From a bacterium 1XD21-70 (GTDB lineage: Bacteria; Bacillota; Clostridia; Lachnospirales; Lachnospiraceae), in contig RAYB01000002.1 of the NCBI GenBank assembly GCA_003669055.1, positions 1 through 64,000 on the forward strand: a DNA stretch of 64,000 nt, given 5' to 3'. How positions within the stretch are numbered: position 1 is the stretch's first letter; every line of letters starts with the position of its first letter. Below are positions 1-7,915 of this stretch, piece by piece. Below the pieces are notes generated by a model. It was given only the letters and a program-made list of their open reading frames with translations, searched no databases and had not been told where the DNA came from. A program made the translations under genes and the position numbers.

Positions 1-2
1 AG

Positions 3-791
3 AAACATCAGGAAGATTTACAGAGGCTAAGAGGCTTTCGCCTGCTTGATGATGATTTCCTCACAAAGTGTTTTGAGCAAGATACGGCAAGCATAGAACT
101 GGTATTGCAGATTGTTCTGGAAAAACCGGATTTAAAGGTGCTGGACGTCCGTACACAGGTATTTGTGGAGAACCTGCTGAACCGTTCAGTGAGGCTGGAT
201 ATTCTGGCTACAGACAGCACAGGGGCAAAACTGAACGTGGAGGTACAACGCTCCGACAAAGGAGCCGGAAGAAAAAGAGCCAGGTACAACTCAAGCATGA
301 TGGACGCAAACCTTTTGAAGAAAGGTGAGGATTTCGACAAGCTGCCGGAAACGTGGGTAATCTTTATCACAGAGAATGACGTAATGGGAAAAGGGCAGCC
401 GCTCTATCCGATTGAACGGTGCTTTTTAGGAACCGGGGAAAGATTTGAGGACGGTTCGCACATACTGTATGTAAATGGCACTTACCGTAGCGATACGCCA
501 ATCGGGAAGTTAATGCACGACTTCTCCTGTACGGACGCAAAGGATATGTACTACGGAATCCTGGCAAGCAGGGTGAAATTTTTCAAGGAAAGCAAGGAGG
601 GAATCGAGATTATGTGTAAGGCCATGGAAGATATGAGAAACGAATCCTTACAGGAAGGCATCCGTGAAGGCATGAAAGCTACGGCACGCCGTATGCTGGC
701 AGCTGGCAAATATGCGTTGGAGGAAATCGTTAATATTTCAGGACTTTCTCTTGAAGAAGTAAAACAACTGAAAGCTGATAGAAGTGCATAG
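3..791 (+). CDS. Rpn-family PD-(D/E)XK nuclease / putative transposase, 5' partial
   Basis: The reading frame is already open at base 3, so the N-terminus lies outside the window; a TTG at 105 is only an internal codon, because the residues before it (LDDDFLTKCFEQD) belong to the family's conserved N-terminal region. The core VRLDILATD followed by NVEVQR supplies the Asp and ExQ catalytic residues of the PD-(D/E)XK fold. The C-terminus carries a helical stretch rich in EGIREGMK-type residues, as is usual for this family. Rpn-type proteins are recombination-promoting nucleases that spread like mobile elements. The gene appears intact to its stop. A C-terminal fragment of a related protein is found at 7548-7901. 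Family assignment is firm; activity is inferred. Confidence 0.9.
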   Translation, partial: KHQEDLQRLRGFRLLDDDFLTKCFEQDTASIELVLQIVLEKPDLKVLDVRTQVFVENLLNRSVRLDILATDSTGAKLNVEVQRSDKGAGRKRARYNSSMMDANLLKKGEDFDKLPETWVIFITENDVMGKGQPLYPIERCFLGTGERFEDGSHILYVNGTYRSDTPIGKLMHDFSCTDAKDMYYGILASRVKFFKESKEGIEIMCKAMEDMRNESLQEGIREGMKATARRMLAAGKYALEEIVNISGLSLEEVKQLKADRSA

Positions 792-888
792 ACAAAACTG
801 TAGTCTGGGAATCTAAAGACAGGTTCCCAGTCTATAATTTTTACGATTATACAAGACACTATTTATAAAATGTGAATTTGTCAAAAAA

Positions 889-1086
889 TTATTTTGTTTT
901 AATGGGCATGTATACCTGAGACATAATTTTAATATCGGGTTCATCCGCATTTTCGACTTGTGTATCCAAGACTTCTCTCATTAGTGCCATGCAAAACTTC
1001 ATGCCAGCATCTTCAGAAATTATGTCTTTCAAATAAATATCATTTTGATTATAGACCTCAGGAAAATGTATTGAAAAGTATGTCAT
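889..1086 (-). CDS. Small hypothetical protein or gene remnant
   Basis: A 65-residue frame starts at an ATG preceded by an A-rich stretch with no convincing Shine-Dalgarno. The same frame stays open for about 20 further codons upstream (to a stop at 1147-1149) with no ATG, so it may be the tail of a decayed longer gene. The product is acidic with no signal peptide or membrane segment. I recognise no family. It lies in an AT-rich stretch between an Rpn-type gene and a truncated SEC-C gene, a setting typical of gene debris. Confidence 0.3.
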   Translation of the reverse strand: MTYFSIHFPEVYNQNDIYLKDIISEDAGMKFCMALMREVLDTQVENADEPDIKIMSQVYMPIKTK

Positions 1087-1424
1087 TTTTTCTTTCTTAA
1101 CTTCCCAAATTCGATATTGAAGGATTCCACTACCATCAATTTTTATTTAGGAAAGTGTAATAATAAATTTAAATTTCTAATTCCTTATCATTAGGTAAAG
1201 ACTTCTCCATTACAATCATATCCTTTCAAATGTTAATAATTTACCAGAACTTGTAAGTATGATTCTAGCATAATTATAAACATAATTTCAATAAAATTCT
1301 CTTAACCATCAGGTTATTTTGTATGTTGAAACGGGTTCTATTATATGGCGGGAAAACTATTATCTAAAAATAAAGATGGATAAATATAAATTTTTTGTGA
1401 ATTTGATTAAAAAGTCCTTTATAA
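1087..1424. other. AT-rich gene-free stretch
   Basis: About 340 bases, clearly richer in A and T than what follows. No credible gene, tRNA or strong hairpin is visible. It ends where the GC-richer SEC-C frame begins abruptly, so it is likely a junction or decayed insertion. Confidence 0.5.
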
Positions 1425-3209
1425 AACGTCACTGGAGAAGCCTACCGGGAAGAATTTCTCGACCTCGGCGACCTGGAGCAGGAAGCCGTAGATTCCTTCA
1501 TCGGCGCGGTCTGCTCAGCAAAAGGCCTTCCTTCCGATCCCGGCAGGGATGCCGCACTGCGCAAGGCCTATGGCCAAAAATTTGAGAAGCTGCAATTCCG
1601 CCCGCTGTATATGCAGATTTTTGTGGAATCCTGGGCAGAAAATGATTTTTCTCTTCCCCGTTACGATACCTTTGAGGATCTGCTGCAGCATCTGCTCTGG
1701 CGGGAGCAAAAACGGTGGCTTTCGCTCTTAGACGGCGACCAGCCCTGCTGCAACTCCTTGATCCGGCTCCTTCTCCGGGCAAACATCAGTGGACGGCTGG
1801 ATATCAAAGCTTTGCTTGATCTGTACCGCCCCAACTGGGAAAAGGTAGATTCCTTTCTCTCCAGCCATTCCTTTCCCGGAAAGCAGCGCCAGGAAGCCGC
1901 ACAATCCCTGGTCAGTTCGGTCTGCCAAAATATGGATCAGGAAGATGCCACCGCCAATCCTGAAGGCCATCCGCATAGCCAAGACATGGACATGCTGGCG
2001 GCCTTAAAGGTATCCGGGCTCCATCTGGTGGCCAGGCAATACGGCGGATGGTCTGTATATGACGTATCGCAGATGATGGCGGTAATCGGCGATATGCTGG
2101 CAGTCCCCGGTGAAAAAGGAACTGAGTTCCTCAAACAGCTTGCCCTTCAAGAGCACATAAAAGAACTGTCCCTGGCCGGATTTGCCAAAGAAGCATTATA
2201 CCTGAAAGGCAAAATGGACTGCCTCATCAAAGAAAATCCGGAAGATAGCTGGAATGCCCTATTGAAAATGCAGAACAGGAATGCTGCCATGATGAATTAT
2301 CTCCTGGCCGGTGATTTCTGGCAAGCTGCCTCTGTATTCAAAAAAATGGCCAGTGAATGCAGTTACCAAAACACAAAAGCAGCAGAGTGCCTGGCACATT
2401 CCTGCTTCAATATCGAGCATTTTGCCTTCCTGATGCAGAAGGAAAAATACCGCGGGGCAGGGCTTGAGGCCGCCCAAAAGCTGTCTGTCCTGTTGCCGGA
2501 GAACCAAAAAGTCCGCCTGCGCCTTTTGGGATGCCAAGCCGTAGAACTGCAATGGCAGTATTTCCCATCCCATTCGCTCAGCCATGAGGCTCTTTTGGAG
2601 AAACTAGACAGGATTGAAAAAGAACTGGCAGCGGTTCCGCTTGGAGATCCGGATTTAAACGAAGCCTTTGATATGTCGTGGGGTATAGCCAAGACCCTGA
2701 AGATCAACGCCATTCAGGAAAACGGCGAAAAGCTGGGAAACCTTATCGATGAAGCCTACCATATTTTATCACAATATCCAGAACTAACCTGTGTCCTCAC
2801 CACCTGCATAACAGCCGTCCATGCGATGCATAAAAATGTTTTAAAGGACAAGGTTCCTCATGATGAGACTGAAAAATTATTCCGCTATGTAGAGTTGAAT
2901 TACCATTCAGAATCTGCCCGCGAGGCATTTTTTACCTTGTTAAACGATTCTGAAGATGCCGGTAGGCGTGGCGATTACATCACAAAGCCTGTGGCTCTCG
3001 GAGCCCGCCAGGATGCGCGCTACGGCCCATTAGGAAGCGGGCTTGAAGAATTTGACAAAGAGGCAGATTTCCTGAAAATGTTATCCGGCTATGTCCCTAC
3101 AGGAACCTTCCGCCGCGAACAGCCAAAAATCGGTGCAAATGCCCCCTGCCCCTGCGGGAGCGGAAAAAAATTCAAGAAATGCTGCAGGGGGAAAGGTAAA
3201 TATGGCTGA
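1425..3209 (+). pseudogene. SEC-C motif protein, 5'-truncated
   Basis: The frame that contains an ATG at 1611 is open back to a stop at 1422-1424, and the extra 62 codons read as normal protein ([17 protein letters not shown] and onward) with the same codon use. There is no ATG, GTG or TTG start between that stop and 1611, so the natural start has been lost and only translation from 1611 (532 residues) would be possible. The protein is mostly helical and ends in [13 protein letters not shown], a SEC-C zinc-binding motif like the one at the SecA C-terminus. The rest belongs to no family I can name. The loss coincides with the AT-rich to GC-richer boundary. It converges on the minus-strand gene at 3239. 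Calling it a pseudogene is an inference; a shortened functional product is possible. Confidence 0.6.
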
Positions 3210-3238
3210 AGGGAGCTCACACCTCGTTTTTACACCTC

Positions 3239-3493
3239 TTAAAGCACTGAGGAGATCTCCTTTTCTCCCATCCCCAGGGCGTCCCTCAGTTCTTTTTGGC
3301 CGGCCGCGGCGTAAGCCGCCGGCATACCAGCCGCCGACGCATTTCCTTTCAGCGCATTTTCCCCCGGCGCGCCCTTAAAATCTCCTTTCCCGGCTGGGAC
3401 ATTGCCAGCCGGCGCATAAGCTGATAATCTCCTCGCCCGGGATTCTGCCTCCACCCTTTTTGACAACAGCACCTGTTCACTCTTCATTGCCAT
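3239..3493 (-). CDS. Small protein with HTH-paralogue N-terminus and Ala/Gly-rich tail
   Basis: Encodes 84 residues from an ATG with a strong AAAGGAG site 7 bases upstream. Its first 25 residues (KSEQVLLSKRVEAESRARRL) match position by position the start of the HTH protein encoded just upstream (KKEQELLSERIEYYCKDRRL), but the helix-turn-helix itself is replaced by a low-complexity Ala/Gly/Pro stretch. The gene begins 18 bases after the stop of that upstream gene, so the two are probably co-transcribed. It looks like a duplicated copy whose C-terminal half has been replaced or drifted. No function can be given. It may be non-functional, although the ribosome binding site is well kept. Confidence 0.5.
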   Translation of the reverse strand: MAMKSEQVLLSKRVEAESRARRLSAYAPAGNVPAGKGDFKGAPGENALKGNASAAGMPAAYAAAGQKELRDALGMGEKEISSVL

Positions 3494-3511
3494 ACCTGTT
3501 CTCCTTTCCCG

Positions 3512-3757
3512 TCATTCAATCTCGAATTCAATATTGACAAATTCTTCTGAATCAAAAAATTCAGTTATGCTAACCTCCAACCCGCTGCAGATTTTCAGAA
3601 TCGTAAAAATTCCCGGATTCTTTGTTGAACAATTGATAATATGCATCAGTGTGGTAAGCGGAACCGCCGCACGGTTTGCTAAGGCGTAATAGGATAATCT
3701 TCGGTCTTTGCAATAATACTCAATACGCTCTGACAATAATTCTTGTTCCTTTTTCAT
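3512..3757 (-). CDS. XRE/Cro-type HTH transcriptional regulator
   Basis: An 81-residue protein with a compact helix-turn-helix: YYALANRAAVPLTTLMHII is the HTH core, and the following helix (FTILKICSGLEVSITEFF) is the standard C-terminal part of small XRE regulators. The start was placed at MKKEQ, with GGAAGG about 10 bases upstream; an ATG six codons earlier (3775) also has a possible AAGG site. Such proteins bind short operators as dimers and often repress their own operon. It heads a two-gene operon with its drifted paralogue. It lies just beyond the end of the surface-polymer locus, but nothing ties it to the control of that locus. Confidence 0.85.
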   Translation of the reverse strand: MKKEQELLSERIEYYCKDRRLSYYALANRAAVPLTTLMHIINCSTKNPGIFTILKICSGLEVSITEFFDSEEFVNIEFEIE

Positions 3758-3863
3758 AAAGCAACACCCTTCCATTTATGGTATTACCTTAAGTTTAGCC
3801 CTTTTTCCAGGTAAGTACTTCCAAATAATATACTAATTGGAATTTTTTTCCATTTTTGTATAT

Positions 3864-3905
3864 AAAAAGAGCGCCTGTAAGCATATCTCTGCTCTCCAAG
3901 CGCCC
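3864..3905 (-). terminator. Rho-independent terminator of the surface-polymer locus
   Basis: On the minus strand a 9-bp stem (GGGCGCTTG with CAGGCGCTC, two G-T pairs) is followed by a TTTTTAT run. It lies about 40 bases past the stop of the Wzy-like gene, the last gene of the long minus-strand locus. Confidence 0.75.
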
Positions 3906-3945
3906 AAATTCTTATTCTGCCTTTTTGTACCCGCAATATACCTGA

Positions 3946-5112
3946 TTATTGTCCATTCTGAGCAGCATCTTTCCCCGCTCCCCCATTTTCCCTGAAAATC
4001 ACCAGCAGCACAAAAAAGAAAATCAGGTTAGAAAATGATGTGATAATATAGGATTCCGTCGCCATCATGGCAACCATTGCAAGAAACAGGCTGAGCCCCA
4101 GCTTTTTAGCCAACGTTATCTCATCTGTACGGATCTTTACAATCACCATCCCAAACAAAACCAGCGTAATCAAAAACACCGGGATCCCATATACCATAAG
4201 TATGTGAAACAATCCGTTGTGGACATTGAAAAAAAGCAAATCCGGGATCTTTGCCGCATAGTCATTCCCGATCCCTGTCCAGGGTTCCTTGGCCCACGCT
4301 TCATAGAACTGCAGCCAGACCGGCTCCCGCCCCCCGAATATCCTCACCTTGCCGGAAAATGTCAGCCCGCGGTTGAGATAACTGACATAAATCCTGGTAA
4401 ATAGCGCCGGCACCGCCAAGGTAACCGACAACCCTCCAAACATCAGCGCATAATAAAGCGCCCGGATCCGCCAAAGAAGCTTCGGAACTGCCAAAAAGAA
4501 AAACAGCATGACCAATACTGCTACCAGGGTGGTCCTTCCCCTGAACTGCTTAGCGATTGGCCAGACCATCGTCGGGATTGCTGCCGCCAGATAAAGATAT
4601 ACCAGCCATCCCTTGTTCCATTTTGACAAAAAGGAACAGCCGCACAGGGCTGATATGACCGCAGCTTCAAATACCACCATGCTGATGGTATTGGCATTGT
4701 AGCCGCTCCCGTCATGGCTTGTCCAATAAGATAAAATCTGCAAAAATCCTGCAATAATGATCACAAGGCTCACATCGTCCATCTCTATCTTGTCTGACAA
4801 ATACAGGATCAGCAGCAAGTTGGCAATGTCGAAAACCACACCGATCCCTGATTTTGCCAAAAACATATTTACCACAACCAGGATCCCGGCCGCCACGCAG
4901 AGGATCAGCCCCCTCTCCCGCTCCTTGAGAGCACGCTTCCAGTCAACATGGTTAAAAAACAGCACTACTAATGGCAAAAATATCAGCTGCCCGCCGCGGG
5001 AAATCATAATAAGGAACCGGTCTGCCGATGTATAGGCCAGGATCAGGATCGCCATCAGGATCCCCCATACCACCCAGTCCACCCACAGAACTGCTTTTTT
5101 CTTTTCCATCAT
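3946..5112 (-). CDS. Wzy / O-antigen ligase-like polymerase
   Basis: A 388-residue, very hydrophobic protein with roughly ten predicted membrane segments. Late in the sequence GIGNDYAAKIPDLLFFNVHN leads into another membrane segment; a G-x-G then a conserved His-Asn in a large extracytoplasmic loop is characteristic of the O-antigen ligase/polymerase (Wzy_C) superfamily. Such proteins join undecaprenyl-linked repeat units, or ligate glycans, on the outer face of the membrane. It is the last gene of the locus and would polymerise or attach the product made by the genes upstream. No flippase is found in the window. Polymerase versus ligase cannot be told from sequence. Confidence 0.8.
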   Translation of the reverse strand: MMEKKKAVLWVDWVVWGILMAILILAYTSADRFLIMISRGGQLIFLPLVVLFFNHVDWKRALKERERGLILCVAAGILVVVNMFLAKSGIGVVFDIANLLLILYLSDKIEMDDVSLVIIIAGFLQILSYWTSHDGSGYNANTISMVVFEAAVISALCGCSFLSKWNKGWLVYLYLAAAIPTMVWPIAKQFRGRTTLVAVLVMLFFFLAVPKLLWRIRALYYALMFGGLSVTLAVPALFTRIYVSYLNRGLTFSGKVRIFGGREPVWLQFYEAWAKEPWTGIGNDYAAKIPDLLFFNVHNGLFHILMVYGIPVFLITLVLFGMVIVKIRTDEITLAKKLGLSLFLAMVAMMATESYIITSFSNLIFFFVLLVIFRENGGAGKDAAQNGQ

Positions 5113-5210
5113 TCCTTTATTCCTTTCTTAGGGTCTGTCCATGAAACGTCATACCATATTTTTGCATGGCAGTCAAGCAGAAAGTTTTGTCATTCCCCCA
5201 TATGCTCCCT

Positions 5211-6203
5211 TTACCTATTCCCCCTGGTAATTTCCTGTGAAAACCAGTTTCCGATCCTGGCAAGGAATGCCAATGCATCCTCCTTTATGGCATCCGGAAA
5301 CGAATTCAGCACCGGGGCTGTCTCGAAATTCAGCACCTGCCCAAACCCGATTGTCCGCAGCCCACGTACAAATCCGCTCCAATCCGTAGATGCCGTGTTC
5401 TCCCGTGTCTTAGTAAAGGTAAACGGGATCTGGTGCAGGTCTTTTACCCCGTCATTATCGTGGATATGGAGCACCTTTAAGCGCCCGCCTAACGTGGTAA
5501 TAAACTCCTCAAAATCCACCCCCACCAAGTTCGCATGCCCGGTGTCAAAACAAAATCCCAGCACCTCTGCGCCATACTGTTCATTGATCTGGTCAATGCG
5601 CTCTGCTGCCTTCTTCCCGTTGCAGCAAGGCCCCTCCACCAAATGCCCTCCCACATTGCTATAGAGGTTTTCTATGCAGACCGTAATCCCCCTCTCCCGT
5701 GCAGCCGGAGCAACTGATTGCAGGAAACGCTTTGTCTGCTCCCACTCTGCCTCCTCGGATCCTAAATTACGGGACAGCTTAAAGCCATGCACCACCAGAT
5801 AACGGCAGCCAAAAAAAGCACACACTGCCAGGCTCTTAGGTGCAACCACATCCCACAGGTAATCGTTTAATTCCTGCTTTCCGTTCGGGACATAGATCGG
5901 GTAGGGCATATGCATCTGGTGGATACGGATCCCCGCCTCCTTTGCCCCCTGCCTGTGGGGGGTAAAATATTCCTCCAGTTCCCGTTCCGAGCGGTCAAAA
6001 AAATCATTCCTCTCAAAACGGTAAAGCGTGGTATTTGTCAGGTAATAATTGAGGCTAAAATCCGCGCAGGAAAATCCTGCCGCTTTCATCATCCGGAATC
6101 CTGCCGCAGGGTTTTCATCCTCCACTATATTTTTCGTCTGTACACCAAGTTCCAGCGGCCTCTCCAGCCCCCTGTCCGCCTGTCCGTTTTTCCCTGCCGC
6201 CAC
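5211..6203 (-). CDS. Sugar phosphate isomerase/epimerase, AP-endonuclease-2 TIM barrel
   Basis: A 330-residue xylose-isomerase-like TIM barrel. The divalent-metal ligands are all present: Glu in CIENLYSN, Asp and His in CFDTGHANL, His-x-His-Asp in VLHIHDND and Glu in LNFETAP. It starts at a GTG with AAAGGAGG 6 bases upstream, inside the 3' end of the preceding gene, which implies translational coupling. Family members isomerise or epimerise sugars or inositols. It is a tandem paralogue of the next gene upstream, which has lost the same metal ligands. The true substrate is unknown; a role in making a sugar or polyol unit of the polymer is inferred from position. Confidence 0.85.
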   Translation of the reverse strand: MAAGKNGQADRGLERPLELGVQTKNIVEDENPAAGFRMMKAAGFSCADFSLNYYLTNTTLYRFERNDFFDRSERELEEYFTPHRQGAKEAGIRIHQMHMPYPIYVPNGKQELNDYLWDVVAPKSLAVCAFFGCRYLVVHGFKLSRNLGSEEAEWEQTKRFLQSVAPAARERGITVCIENLYSNVGGHLVEGPCCNGKKAAERIDQINEQYGAEVLGFCFDTGHANLVGVDFEEFITTLGGRLKVLHIHDNDGVKDLHQIPFTFTKTRENTASTDWSGFVRGLRTIGFGQVLNFETAPVLNSFPDAIKEDALAFLARIGNWFSQEITRGNR

Positions 6204-6204
6204 C

Positions 6205-7494
6205 TCACACCTCCTTTAGCCGGTCAAAATAAAATGACGGCATATATTCATCATTAAAAAACCCGATATTCTCCACTCCCAATTCCCGCAGCTGCCTTTC
6301 AATCTCCCGGTAATAGATATTGCAGATCAATACCACGCAGCCTTGGGGGAGTTTTTTTAGCGCCTCCGGTGGCTTTACCTCCAGGCCGCAGAAGGAAGTG
6401 CCCCAAAGCTTTTCATTATTATCGCAGGTGAACAGCGGCGGATACTTTTTCCCGTAACATTTCATATAATTGCGGCACATATTCCCGGCGCCGAAAAGAA
6501 CCACCAGCGGATTTTTTTTCAGTTGTGCCTCGATCCCTGCCTGCCAGCAAAAATATTCCGCCGTGGCCTTTGCCAATGATATCAGATGTGGGCGCAAAAG
6601 CGGAGAAAAACCAGCAGCCGTGCCAGACATATCCAACACCAGTTCCCCCTCAAAGCTGATATCCCTCAGCCCACGGATCAGTCCCAGCCAGTCTGTCTGC
6701 TGCTGCCCCTGAACCGAACAGGTAAAGGGCAGCAGCGAATTCTCCTGATGCCCGTCGCAGTCGCGCAGGATCACCGCCTTGATGCGGCTCCCCAGCGCAC
6801 ATGCGAATTCATGCATATCCTGTCCGCAGAGATTGCACACCCCTACATCCATGCAAAAACCAAAACGTTCCTCACCTGCCTCCTCATTCAGCCGGTCTAT
6901 CCATTCCGCCGCCTCCCTGCCATCCGAGCATACTCCCCTAACCAGATGGCCATTCACCCACCGGCACTGGTTTTCTAAGAGGAGCATTACCCGATGCTCC
7001 CGGGCAATTGCCGCCAGACGGAGATAATAAGTGCGGTTTGCCTCCCACTCCGACCCCAAAAAGGTTTTTGACAAAGCAAAACCCGTGTGTTCCTGCCAAG
7101 GCCGTACAACCAGATAGCCACAGCCTAGCGTGCCGCAATACCGGATGCTCTCCTCATGGATCTGCATCATCCGCTCCCACAGATCCGTCCGCTTCGTCTC
7201 CCGCAAAAAGTAAGGGGCTCGGGCAACCGGGATCCCCAATCCCTTCTCCCTGCACTGCCCTTCCATCCGCGCAAACTGCAGGCCAAGCATCCCCGGCTGC
7301 TCCACAGCCGAAACGCCCTCCGGCTGCCCTGCCTCTTCTTTATCCGCCATCCCTGCCCGTTCCAGTTCCTGCGGCGGGCAGCACATGCCCATTTCCAGAA
7401 AAATACTATGAAACCCGGCATCCGCAATATCCTGCAGTCCCTGCCTGGGAACTCTGGGATTCGTGATGCCAGCCGGTGAAACACTGATATTCAT
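6205..7494 (-). CDS. Degenerate TIM-barrel isomerase paralogue with C-terminal Rossmann module
   Basis: The start was placed at MNISVSPAG, which has AGGAAAGAGG 6 bases upstream; an in-frame start at 7620 would overlap another gene. Residues 1 to about 310 are a TIM barrel homologous to the downstream gene, but the metal ligands are changed: the aligned positions read CMDVGVCNL (His to Val), ILRDCDG (His-x-His to Ile-x-Arg) and LVLDMSG (Glu to Asp). Catalysis by the usual mechanism is therefore doubtful. The last 100 residues form a small nucleotide-binding-like domain (VVLFGAGN, then TCDNNEKLWGT) that recurs in six other proteins of the locus. A regulatory or scaffolding role next to the active paralogue is possible but unproven. 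Confidence 0.75.
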   Translation of the reverse strand: MNISVSPAGITNPRVPRQGLQDIADAGFHSIFLEMGMCCPPQELERAGMADKEEAGQPEGVSAVEQPGMLGLQFARMEGQCREKGLGIPVARAPYFLRETKRTDLWERMMQIHEESIRYCGTLGCGYLVVRPWQEHTGFALSKTFLGSEWEANRTYYLRLAAIAREHRVMLLLENQCRWVNGHLVRGVCSDGREAAEWIDRLNEEAGEERFGFCMDVGVCNLCGQDMHEFACALGSRIKAVILRDCDGHQENSLLPFTCSVQGQQQTDWLGLIRGLRDISFEGELVLDMSGTAAGFSPLLRPHLISLAKATAEYFCWQAGIEAQLKKNPLVVLFGAGNMCRNYMKCYGKKYPPLFTCDNNEKLWGTSFCGLEVKPPEALKKLPQGCVVLICNIYYREIERQLRELGVENIGFFNDEYMPSFYFDRLKEV

Positions 7495-7547
7495 AAAAAA
7501 CCTCTTTCCTCGTCTTGTCCACAGAATGCACCTAAAGGCCTGCCCCC

Positions 7548-7901
7548 TCAGCCGCAGCATTCCCACATCTCCTGGCCAAACTGCTCTAAATCCTTCGCCC
7601 TGGCCGCCAGTTTTAGCCATTTGGTCAGGATTTTGGCATCACTCTGCTCCTTGATTTTTGCAGACAACCCCTCAGGGATGCTTCCAAGTTCCTCTAACAA
7701 GGCTAAAATGCTCTCAGCTTTCCCCTCGGCTTTTCCCTCCGCTTTCCCCTCGGCCTTTCCCCGCATCCATCCGTCTTCAATCAGGTCATCAATCGCTTTA
7801 CACATCTCCTCTTTAGCACTCCCTTCCCCATCCAGCATCCGGATCAATCTTTTTTGTTCTCCCAAAAGCGCCAATGCTGCCATCTGTTCCACATGGTCCA
7901 T
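7548..7901 (-). pseudogene. C-terminal fragment of an Rpn-type PD-(D/E)XK protein
   Basis: A 117-residue frame resembling only the C-terminal third of Rpn-type transposases: a helical region, then four GKAE units encoded by imperfect 12-bp direct repeats (about 7713-7762), then the typical tail with LLEELGSIPEGLSAKI and KWLKLAARA. The nuclease domain is absent, and a stop lies three codons before the ATG. It sits between two genes of the polymer locus, so it is probably the remains of a mobile-gene insertion. No good ribosome binding site is visible. It may still be transcribed with the operon. Confidence 0.7.
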
Positions 7902-7915
7902 TCCCTGGAATTATA

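Noticed and set aside
1319-1585. 88-codon plus-strand frame across the SEC-C junction
   Set aside because: Its second half reads the SEC-C coding sequence in the wrong frame and is Arg/Pro-rich. The first half is AT-rich debris.
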